DNA of 26,763 nt from positions 1 through 26,763 of the forward strand of contig DATHDP010000029.1 of NCBI GenBank assembly GCA_035318985.1. Direction: 5' to 3'. How positions within the stretch are numbered: position 1 is the first letter of the stretch; the number at the start of each line of letters is the position of its first letter. Below the pieces are notes generated by a model. That model saw nothing but the letters and a program-made list of their open reading frames with translations. It was not told the DNA's origin and searched no databases. Both the position numbers and the translations under genes were made by a program. The DNA comes from VBAS01 sp035318985 (GTDB taxonomy: Bacteria > Bacteroidota > Bacteroidia > Chitinophagales > Chitinophagaceae). Shown here piece after piece: positions 16,822 through 22,660 of the stretch.

Positions 16822-17768
16822 AAGCGGTTTTTAATATCCTGTTTTTAGGAATGATGTTTTTTACTTCCCATTCTCAAATTGTAAAGCTTCATGGACAATT
16901 AAAAGTAAAAGGAACAGCATTGGTTGATGAAAAAGGTAACGATGTTGTCTTGCACGGTATGAGTTTTGGCTGGCATAATTGGTGGGCAAGATTTTATAAT
17001 GCAGGTGCGGTACATGAATTGGCTACAAAATGGAATTGCACTGTTCTTCGTGCCGCCATGGGAGTAGAACCTGACAGTGGTTATTTAAAAAGCCCGGAGA
17101 GATCTATTGAGTTGATGAAAAATGTGATCGATGCCTGTATCAAAGAAAATATTTATGTGATCATCGACTGGCACGATCATAATATACATCAGAAAGAGGC
17201 GGTGGAGTTCTTTTCAATGATGTCAAAGCAATATGGAAAATACTCTCATGTTCTTTATGAAATATATAATGAACCCGATCGTGAAACCTGGCCTGAAGTA
17301 AAAGCATATTCTGAAGCAGTAATAAAAGCCATCCGGTCAAATGATCCTGATAATATCATTTTAGTAGGCTCGCCCCATTGGAGCCAGGATCTTCACATTG
17401 CAGCAGCAGATCCTATACAGGGATATGATAACCTGATGTACACAATGCATTTTTATGCAGGTACACATAAGAAATGGTTGCGTGACCGTACAGATGAAGC
17501 AATGAAAAAAGGATTACCAGTTTTTATTTCAGAATGTGCAGGCATGGAGGCAACAGGCGATGGGCCATTAGATAATAATGAATGGGAAGCATTTGTCAGG
17601 TGGATGGATGAAAAAAAATTAAGCTGGATCGGTTGGTCAGTATCGGATAAAAAAGAAACATGCTCAGTGCTTGAAAGATCGGCTTCTTCAAATGGTAATT
17701 GGGCAGACACAGATATTAAAGAATGGGGAAGATTGATAAAAAGCTATTTGATTAATTATAAAAATTAA
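16818..17768 (+). CDS. GH5 endo-beta-1,4-glucanase/mannanase
   Basis: A 316-residue secreted single-domain GH5 enzyme with a short signal peptide (VFNILFLGMMFFTSHSQ). Visible are LHGMSFGWHNWW (45-56), VIIDWHDH (114-121), VLYEIYNEPDRE (145-156) with acid/base Glu152, YTMHFYAGTHK (208-218), VFISECAGMEATGDG (235-249) with nucleophile Glu239, and ISWIGW-like strand 8 (LSWIGWSVSDK). The arrangement resembles subfamily GH5_2 cellulases, so glucosyl-linkage cleavage in glucomannan is likely, complementing GH26. The ATG overlaps the GH26 stop by 4 bp, so translation is coupled. It is the last gene of the enzyme operon and is followed by a GC-rich hairpin at 17776. Family is secure; the choice between glucan and mannan is not. 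Confidence 0.91.
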   Translation: MKAVFNILFLGMMFFTSHSQIVKLHGQLKVKGTALVDEKGNDVVLHGMSFGWHNWWARFYNAGAVHELATKWNCTVLRAAMGVEPDSGYLKSPERSIELMKNVIDACIKENIYVIIDWHDHNIHQKEAVEFFSMMSKQYGKYSHVLYEIYNEPDRETWPEVKAYSEAVIKAIRSNDPDNIILVGSPHWSQDLHIAAADPIQGYDNLMYTMHFYAGTHKKWLRDRTDEAMKKGLPVFISECAGMEATGDGPLDNNEWEAFVRWMDEKKLSWIGWSVSDKKETCSVLERSASSNGNWADTDIKEWGRLIKSYLINYKN

Positions 17769-17770
17769 TT

Positions 17771-17799
17771 AAAAAGGGCCGCCACTTTCGTAACGGCCC
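17771..17799 (-). terminator. Terminator between convergent GH5 and HU-like genes
   Basis: GGGCCG (17776-17781) pairs with CGGCCC (17794-17799) around a 12-nt loop. Read on the minus strand, the stem is followed by TTTTT, a canonical terminator for the gene ending at 17825. The stem may also slow plus-strand transcription leaving the PUL. Confidence 0.72.
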
Positions 17800-17824
17800 C
17801 GGTGTTCATATAGCAAGCAGATAG

Positions 17825-18238
17825 TTAAAGCCAGAAAGTTGACATGCTAGCCGGAATGCGTTTCCAGCCTTTCTGTATCGTTTTTTTATAAATATTTTTC
17901 CCTGAAAACCTTAGAATATTCCCGGATTCAAAATGCAGGTAACCAATACCGGGGATCTCCACTTCAAAGCCGAGTATCAACATTTCCTTTATTGAACTTA
18001 TAAAGCAACTAAGATCGGAGGCCGTAAGGTTACTTTCAACCTTCATTTTTTTGGAAATAAAAGCCACCAATTCAGAATCGGTTGTTTGATTTTGATCAGC
18101 AGAAAAATTGATCCATTTAGAATGACCATTTTCCCCAGCGGCAGGATTTTCTCCTACTACTTCAAATTTCCCGATTTGAGGGAGATGCAAATAGTTATGT
18201 CTTTCGAGGAAAGCACGGAAGTGCTGTGCGATTTTCAT
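17825..18238 (-). CDS. Small HU-CCDC81-like domain protein (soluble)
   Basis: A 137-residue protein with two consecutive HU-like modules. The first starts MKIAQHFRAFLERHNYLHLP and the second follows LTASDLSCFISSIKEML and GFEVEIPGIGYLHF. The order and key turns match the N-terminal half of the larger protein at 18417-19274 (there LASDLDSNLELARQFL and GKPYLFEGIGTL). This suggests a paralog that lacks the membrane helix and C-terminal domain. The fold resembles the Bacteroidota CCDC81-like HU domains, whose role is poorly known and need not be DNA binding. No signal peptide is present, so it should be cytoplasmic. It may be cotranscribed with the larger paralog 178 bp upstream or have its own promoter in that gap. 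Confidence 0.66.
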   Translation of the reverse strand: MKIAQHFRAFLERHNYLHLPQIGKFEVVGENPAAGENGHSKWINFSADQNQTTDSELVAFISKKMKVESNLTASDLSCFISSIKEMLILGFEVEIPGIGYLHFESGNILRFSGKNIYKKTIQKGWKRIPASMSTFWL

Positions 18239-18416
18239 AATAGCCGTTGGTTTACTAATCAGAAAAAAAACAGGATGCGGAAAGTTTATAGGCGACGGAG
18301 AATCTCAGAATAAGGGGATGGTAAGTAATACTTGGTGCCGGAGGTTTTTCGAAGGGGAGACAAGGTTAAGTATTATTTATTAGAAAATCAATAGGTAATG
18401 AAAGATTTCTCAAAAA

Positions 18417-19274
18417 TTAGTTGAGTTCAACAACCGTTTTACCCCTTGTACTATATAGCCGTTGAAGCGAGTCTCTTTTCCTGGCGGTATCTGCTGGCGC
18501 AGAAGGCAATAAAAAATATAGATTAAATAAAACTGAATCCTTCGTGTCCATTTTCACGTCAATAAGATTTTCTCTTAAATGATTGTAGCGGAAGAAAGCT
18601 CTTTGCCTGGCAGCTTTTTCGATTACAAAACGATACATCCCGGACATGTCAACTGGTTTTGTTATTGGCGGAATAGAATCTGTTTTTTTGGATAATGTAT
18701 CAGTAAACACAGGTTGAATGTCTTCTTTTACTACAACAGGTTCTTTCTTATTTTTTGTTTTTGTATAGACTATGTACCCGCCAAAAACAGCGAGTGAAAG
18801 TCCGGCAATTGCGATCAGCCAGGTCACTATTTTCTTTGTTGCCGGAGTTCCTGGTTTTTTAGGAGAAAACATTTCTTCATAGTCAGTAAATGAGTTTTCC
18901 GTCGTAGAGGTCTTGTCACGACCATCGCCGGTATTGTCTTTATTTTTCTCTTGTGTATAGTTGGCCTGCACATATTCAATAGTGCCAAACTTGTTTTTTG
19001 AAAGTGTCCCAATACCTTCAAATAAATAAGGCTTTCCTATGTTCAGGAACTGGCGGGCAAGTTCAAGGTTTGAATCCAGGTCACTGGCAACTAAGCTCTT
19101 CATTTTCCCGGTATTTTCTGCAATAAAGTTTACTAATTCGGCATCTTCTTTCACATAAGCGTCGTGCTGAAAAGTTATTTCACCTGAATCGTTAAGGATA
19201 AATCTTCCAAGACCGGCAAGACTGAGCTGTTTGTTGTTGATAAGGAATTGGGCTAATAGTGGCGATATTTTCAA
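18417..19274 (-). CDS. Membrane-anchored HU-CCDC81-like domain protein
   Basis: A 285-residue protein. Two HU-like modules of the CCDC81 type lie at about 1-55 (MKISPLLAQFLINNKQLSLA, then GLGRFILN) and 57-108 (FEGIGTLSKNKFGTIEY). A polar linker (about 108-147) leads to one transmembrane helix at about 149-170 (VTWLIAIAGLSLAVFGGYIV). The C-terminal ~115 residues follow (KARQRAFF-like basic helix, then DSVLFNLYFLLPSAP). No N-terminal signal is seen, so the HU part is cytoplasmic and the tail periplasmic. Related proteins often end in a peptidoglycan-binding SPOR domain, but I see no clear SPOR pattern here. This architecture suggests a link between the cytoplasm and the cell wall. The function is not established. 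Confidence 0.72.
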   Translation of the reverse strand: MKISPLLAQFLINNKQLSLAGLGRFILNDSGEITFQHDAYVKEDAELVNFIAENTGKMKSLVASDLDSNLELARQFLNIGKPYLFEGIGTLSKNKFGTIEYVQANYTQEKNKDNTGDGRDKTSTTENSFTDYEEMFSPKKPGTPATKKIVTWLIAIAGLSLAVFGGYIVYTKTKNKKEPVVVKEDIQPVFTDTLSKKTDSIPPITKPVDMSGMYRFVIEKAARQRAFFRYNHLRENLIDVKMDTKDSVLFNLYFLLPSAPADTARKRDSLQRLYSTRGKTVVELN

Positions 19275-19355
19275 GGTATTTGATTTTAACTGGCTACAAG
19301 GTAATTATTTTACGTCGCTATGGCAAGTTGCTGCGATCGCTTTGTAATTTTGCTC

Positions 19356-19694
19356 ATGTTTTCAAAAGAAGAGCAGGATTTCATTAAATACTGGGAAGAG
19401 AACCGCAACAAGCAAAAAAAGTTTTTTAAACAAATAGCGATCGGGTTGCCATTTGGGGTTTTGTTTGCTGTAGCTATGTTTTTAAACTTTGCTTCTGGCT
19501 GGGATAAAAGAGTTGAATCGATCACGAAAACCTATCCATCCTTCAAATCACTCGTCTTAGTTTTAATAATAGCCGTATTGGCCATCGTGGTCTTTATTTC
19601 GGTATTTTCAGTAAAAGTGAAATGGGAGAAGCATGAACAGAAATACCGGGAGCTATTGAGCCGTTCAAGATCCGAATCTAAATCTCAACCTTAA
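19356..19694 (+). CDS. Small two-helix membrane protein
   Basis: A 112-residue protein of unknown function. A charged N-terminus (FSKEEQDFIKYWEENRNKQK) is followed by a membrane helix (about residues 29-46, IGLPFGVLFAVAMFLNFA). A short loop then leads to a second helix (about 68-87, LVLVLIIAVLAIVVFISVF) and a basic tail (KWEKHEQKYRELLSRSR). Both ends should face the cytoplasm. The ATG at 19356 was preferred over one at 19320, because the latter adds a Cys-rich segment (ASCCDRFVILL) unlike the rest. The serine dehydratase gene starts 9 bp downstream, so the two are probably cotranscribed. I do not recognise a named family. Confidence 0.72.
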   Translation: MFSKEEQDFIKYWEENRNKQKKFFKQIAIGLPFGVLFAVAMFLNFASGWDKRVESITKTYPSFKSLVLVLIIAVLAIVVFISVFSVKVKWEKHEQKYRELLSRSRSESKSQP

Positions 19695-19703
19695 TCTTAC
19701 AAC

Positions 19704-21131
19704 TTGTCATACGAAGCCATATCAGTTTTTGATATTTTAAAAATAGGAGTAGGGCCTTCCAGTTCGCATACATTGGGACCATGGCGTGCAGCACAAAAAT
19801 TTGTACAAAGCATTATAGATAGAAATTTATTACAGCAAGTCAATGCCGTTCGTGTGTTATTGTATGGCTCGCTGGCAAAAACAGGTAAAGGACATGGTAC
19901 AGATATAGCAATACAATTGGGACTTAGTGGTGAAGATCCAGTAACATTTAATGTACAGTCTATCAATAGCCGTATTGCGGATATTGCTGCTATGAAAGAA
20001 TTGGTGCTTGGAGGGTTACATGAAGTTCAATTTGATCCAAGAGAAGACATAGAATTTTTGTTCAGTGAATCATTGCCTTTTCATCCTAATGCAGTTACTT
20101 TTTTAGCAGATTGCAAGAATGGAGAAGCTATTTCCGAAACATATTATAGTATCGGCGGAGGCTTTGTTGTAAAAGAAGGAGAGAAGAGATCTTCTAATGG
20201 TGAAATTCAATTGCCATTTCCAATAAATACCTCCAATGATATTTTGCACTGGTGTATGAAAACAGGAATGTCGATCAGTGAAGTGGTAATGGAAAATGAA
20301 AATGCGTGGCGACCGGAAAAACAAACCCGTGATGGTCTGTTAAATATCTGGAAAGTGATGAGTGAATGTATTTACCGTGGTTGTCATACTGAAGGAATGT
20401 TACCGGGAGGTTTAAATGTAAAACGTCGTGCGGCTGAACTAAATAAAAAATTATTGGGTGGTAAAAAATACAACGACTACCAAAGTTGGATCGCTACAAT
20501 AAGATCCGGCGGCAATTCATTTAAGTATACGCTTGATTGGGTAAGTTGTTTCGCATTGGCGGTAAATGAAGAGAATGCTTCATTCGGAAGAGTAGTAACA
20601 GCACCTACAAACGGCGCCGCGGGAGTAATACCTGCAGTGTTGCATTATCATATTGTTTTTGGAGACGGTAATAATGATGACAAGATCATCCGGTTTTTAT
20701 TAACCGCTTCAGAAATTGGTAGCATATTTAAAAAAGGCGCCACATTATCTGCTGCAATGGGTGGATGCCAGGCAGAGATCGGTGTATCATCTGCTATGGC
20801 TGCCGCAGCATTGGCTGAATCGATGGGTGGTACACAAAAGCAGGCATTGATGGCTTCTGAGATCGCAATGGAACATCATCTTGGTCTTACTTGTGATCCA
20901 ATTGGAGGTTTAGTACAGGTGCCATGTATAGAACGAAATACGATGGGAGCAATAAAAGCGATCACCGCATCACAGCTTGCTTTGCAAGGTTCCCCGGATT
21001 ATGCAAAGGTTTCTTTAGACGCTGTAATAAAAACAATGTGGGACACTGCAAAGGATATGAATACAAAGTATAAAGAAACTGCTGATGGTGGATTGGCAAT
21101 AAATGTTCCGCTTAGTTTGCCTGAATGCTAA
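19704..21131 (+). CDS. sdaA: L-serine ammonia-lyase (serine dehydratase), iron-sulfur type
   Basis: A 475-residue single-chain enzyme that deaminates L-serine to pyruvate and ammonia in the cytoplasm, using an oxygen-sensitive [4Fe-4S] cluster. The N-terminal beta domain opens with SVFDILKIGVGPSSSHTLGP (7-26), the family signature. The alpha domain includes RVVTAPTNGAAGVIPAVL (296-313). Candidate cluster ligands are Cys355 (GGCQAEIG), Cys397 (LTCDPIGG) and Cys408 (VPCIERN). The length matches one-piece SdaA/SdaB enzymes. The start is TTG at 19704: the SVFD signature begins only six residues later and no ATG occurs before it. The stop is 4 bp from that of the convergent copper-protein gene, and the transcription terminator lies inside that gene. 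Confidence 0.95.
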   Translation: MSYEAISVFDILKIGVGPSSSHTLGPWRAAQKFVQSIIDRNLLQQVNAVRVLLYGSLAKTGKGHGTDIAIQLGLSGEDPVTFNVQSINSRIADIAAMKELVLGGLHEVQFDPREDIEFLFSESLPFHPNAVTFLADCKNGEAISETYYSIGGGFVVKEGEKRSSNGEIQLPFPINTSNDILHWCMKTGMSISEVVMENENAWRPEKQTRDGLLNIWKVMSECIYRGCHTEGMLPGGLNVKRRAAELNKKLLGGKKYNDYQSWIATIRSGGNSFKYTLDWVSCFALAVNEENASFGRVVTAPTNGAAGVIPAVLHYHIVFGDGNNDDKIIRFLLTASEIGSIFKKGATLSAAMGGCQAEIGVSSAMAAAALAESMGGTQKQALMASEIAMEHHLGLTCDPIGGLVQVPCIERNTMGAIKAITASQLALQGSPDYAKVSLDAVIKTMWDTAKDMNTKYKETADGGLAINVPLSLPEC

Positions 21132-21152
21132 AATATCAGGCAGCCATTTTTT
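21118..21152 (+). terminator. Terminator for serine dehydratase, embedded in the convergent gene
   Basis: TGCCTGA (21118-21124) and TCAGGCA (21136-21142) form a perfect 7-bp stem around an 11-nt loop that holds the sdaA stop codon. TTTTTT follows at 21147-21152. The second arm and T-run lie inside the coding end of the minus-strand copper-protein gene. No T-run exists for the opposite direction. Confidence 0.72.
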
Positions 21153-21477
21153 GACATTCTTCTGCGCATAGCTTACACACCTTAGCACATTCCTGGCAAT
21201 GATCGGTTTGATGTTTACTACATTCTTCATTGCATTGCCAGCAAATGTCTGCACAAATTTGACATACAGCTTTTGCCATTTCACTTCCCAAACTCATGAG
21301 TTGTGCGCATGCATAGCAGATAGTGGCACATTCCATATCTAGTTGAATGCATCTTGCCATCATCTTTATATCTTTTTCTTGTGTGCAGGAACTTGCACAA
21401 TGATTACAGGCATCAGCACAACGCAGACAGGCTTTAATGCAAGATTCGTATAAAGGGTAATTGTTAGTCATTTTCAT
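21136..21477 (-). CDS. Cys-rich four-helix copper storage-like protein (Csp/DUF326 type)
   Basis: A 113-residue protein with 20 cysteines, nearly all in CxxC or CxxxC spacing on predicted helices (CIKACLRCADACNHCASSC, then CATICYACA, CQICADICWQCNEEC and CQECAKVCKLCAEEC). This is the pattern of the Csp four-helix bundle, in which inward-facing Cys bind many Cu(I) ions. There is no signal peptide, which fits the cytosolic Csp3 branch. It would buffer or store copper. The ATG at 21477 was chosen; 21471 is an alternative, and an upstream start at 21507 would add LCHFLNHAK, which does not fit the family. The gene is convergent with sdaA. No copper exporter or sensor lies next to it. Confidence 0.86.
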   Translation of the reverse strand: MKMTNNYPLYESCIKACLRCADACNHCASSCTQEKDIKMMARCIQLDMECATICYACAQLMSLGSEMAKAVCQICADICWQCNEECSKHQTDHCQECAKVCKLCAEECQKMAA

Positions 21478-21542
21478 TTTTGCATGATTTAGAAAATGAC
21501 AGAGCAAAAGTCACACCATATAAACTGAGAGAGTTACGGATA

Positions 21543-21902
21543 TTAATAAATCATTTCGACTTTAACCGTATCTGCTTGAAAGTGTAATTTTATTAACTTT
21601 TCAACTGAAGCTCCATTTGAGTAATAGCCTAACGTTTTAGATTTAAAATCGCCATTAATGATATATTCCAGTACATACACACCATCTGTACCAGAACCGC
21701 TCATATCTGTTGTATATTTTTTTGTTTCATTGGGTCTTAAGGAAATATAATTCTTCCCTAATTGTCTATCTGGCATAATACGTATTGAATCTATCAAATA
21801 ATCTGTGTTATTTGTTATACGGAATTTGCCTTTACTCCAATCATTACAGGATGTTACAGGTAAAAATGTACCAAGGATCAATATTATAAATAAGGATCTC
21901 AT
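21543..21902 (-). CDS. Small lipoprotein of unknown function
   Basis: A 119-residue predicted lipoprotein. The signal peptide RSLFIILILGTFLPVTSC ends in lipobox VTSC, followed by NDWSKGKFRITNNTDYLIDS. The mature part is beta-rich with a fragment-like Ig or transthyretin appearance (KFRITNNTDYLIDSIRI, then YISLRPNETKKYTTDMSG). I do not recognise a family. The ATG at 21902 puts a basic residue directly before the hydrophobic core; an ATG at 21917 would add five residues. The leader contains a strong hairpin 9 bp upstream and the shared TATATTTAA element about 54 bp upstream. The gap to the next gene upstream is 167 bp, so it probably has its own promoter. Confidence 0.7.
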   Translation of the reverse strand: MRSLFIILILGTFLPVTSCNDWSKGKFRITNNTDYLIDSIRIMPDRQLGKNYISLRPNETKKYTTDMSGSGTDGVYVLEYIINGDFKSKTLGYYSNGASVEKLIKLHFQADTVKVEMIY

Positions 21903-21911
21903 TTTAAGATG

Positions 21912-21944
21912 TCGCACAACGGTGAGGGCTTGGCGTCGTGGCGA
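21912..21944 (-). promoter_or_regulatory. Hairpin in the leader of the small lipoprotein gene
   Basis: On the plus strand TCGCACAACG pairs with CGTCGTGGCGA: ten pairs, one bulged base and one wobble, with a 12-nt loop. In the minus-strand transcript it ends 9 nt before the ATG and could hinder ribosome access. With its bulge it also superficially resembles a folded recombination site. Confidence 0.55.
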
Positions 21945-21955
21945 TATTCTATGAA

Positions 21956-21998
21956 CTCTTAAATATACACCACTGCCGGCATAAAAATTAGTTGATAT
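21956..21998 (-). promoter_or_regulatory. Shared upstream element, copy A
   Basis: This 43-bp stretch aligns with 26412-26453 at about 33 of 42 columns with one gap. The core on the minus strand is GTGTATATTTAAGAG. TATATTTA is one base from the Bacteroidota -7 consensus TAnnTTTG and lies about 54 bp before the ATG at 21902, so a promoter is the simplest reading. Confidence 0.5.
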
Positions 21999-22069
21999 TC
22001 ATTGAAAATTTATTCCAGCAGTAATTTGATCAAGCTGAATTAAACTATTTTTCATCATATACGGTTAGT

Positions 22070-22546
22070 TTACTTATCTATTTTTGGAATTTCTCTGTCA
22101 AAAATCCAAATATTGTGATGATTGTTTGGTTTGCTAGTCAATACTTCATCAGCAATAAACTCATCTTGATCATTTCCAAATTTGTAATTAACAATATTTG
22201 AAAAGTTTTTTCTCCATAGTGTTGCTTGCAAATTATTTTCTTTCCGCTCTAACTTACCCTTAAATAATATTTTCACTCGTCTCGTCTTACCATCTGCAAT
22301 CATCTTAAAACTTATTTTCTTTTTCTTGTCGCCGGATATGTGATACCTGGTTAAGCGAAATTTATCACCTTCTTGTTTTATTATAAACACACTACTTGTC
22401 AATCCCTTTGGTCGGGATTCTAATTGACTTTTTTCCAGGTTTAGTATCCAGGTACCTGTATAGTTAGGTGTTTGAGCAAAAATTAGGGGGTGATAAAAAA
22501 ATAACCAAAATATTGCCAGTAAAATTTTTGAATTATTCTTCTTCAT
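22070..22546 (-). CDS. Small secreted protein, lipocalin-like
   Basis: A 158-residue protein with a Sec signal peptide (KILLAIFWLFFYHPLIFAQ, cleaved before TPNYTGTW). The mature N-terminus carries NYTGTWILNLEKSQL, a G-x-W-x-L-N-x-x-K-S pattern seen in small beta-barrel (lipocalin-like) secreted proteins of Bacteroidota. The rest alternates basic strands (FRLTRYHISGDKKKK and RRVKILFKGKLERKE). No catalytic motif is seen and the function is unknown. The ATG at 22546 was preferred, because the longer form from 22597 would put 17 polar residues before the signal peptide and would translate through an 11-bp perfect inverted repeat. It lies 114 bp downstream of the histidine kinase stop. Confidence 0.7.
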   Translation of the reverse strand: MKKNNSKILLAIFWLFFYHPLIFAQTPNYTGTWILNLEKSQLESRPKGLTSSVFIIKQEGDKFRLTRYHISGDKKKKISFKMIADGKTRRVKILFKGKLERKENNLQATLWRKNFSNIVNYKFGNDQDEFIADEVLTSKPNNHHNIWIFDREIPKIDK

Positions 22547-22572
22547 ACTTACATGAGTTTGTGTAAGCTTCC

Positions 22573-22608
22573 TTAAAAGTTGTCTTTTGAATGGCATACA
22601 ACTTTTAA
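22573..22608 (-). promoter_or_regulatory. Perfect 11-bp inverted repeat in the leader of the secreted-protein gene
   Basis: TTAAAAGTTGT (22573-22583) and ACAACTTTTAA (22598-22608) are exact reverse complements separated by 14 bp. The repeat overlaps the TATATTTAAAAG core, so it could be an operator as well as an RNA hairpin. A second, 6-bp stem (CTTACA/TGTAAG) abuts the ATG. Confidence 0.6.
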
Positions 22609-22620
22609 ATATACGCTACC
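22602..22620 (-). promoter_or_regulatory. Shared upstream element, copy B (core only)
   Basis: CTTTTAAATATACGCTAC matches copy A at 15 of 18 positions, but similarity stops beyond the core. It lies about 56 bp before the ATG at 22546, nearly the same distance as copy A from its gene. Confidence 0.42.
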
Positions 22621-22660
22621 CTTGATATACGCCATATTTGGCTTGTTGTATTATTTGCTT

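Noticed and set aside
19320..19355. Longer N-terminus of the small membrane protein
   Set aside because: The extra 12 residues include a GCGATCGC site and paired cysteines and precede a better start at 19356; the extension looks non-coding.
21912..22660. Small orphan genes with inverted repeats as integron gene cassettes with attC sites
   Set aside because: The ends read GTTGTGC and GTTGTAT and do not fit the GTTRRRY core, the repeats differ from each other, and no integrase is present. The leader-structure reading is kept instead.
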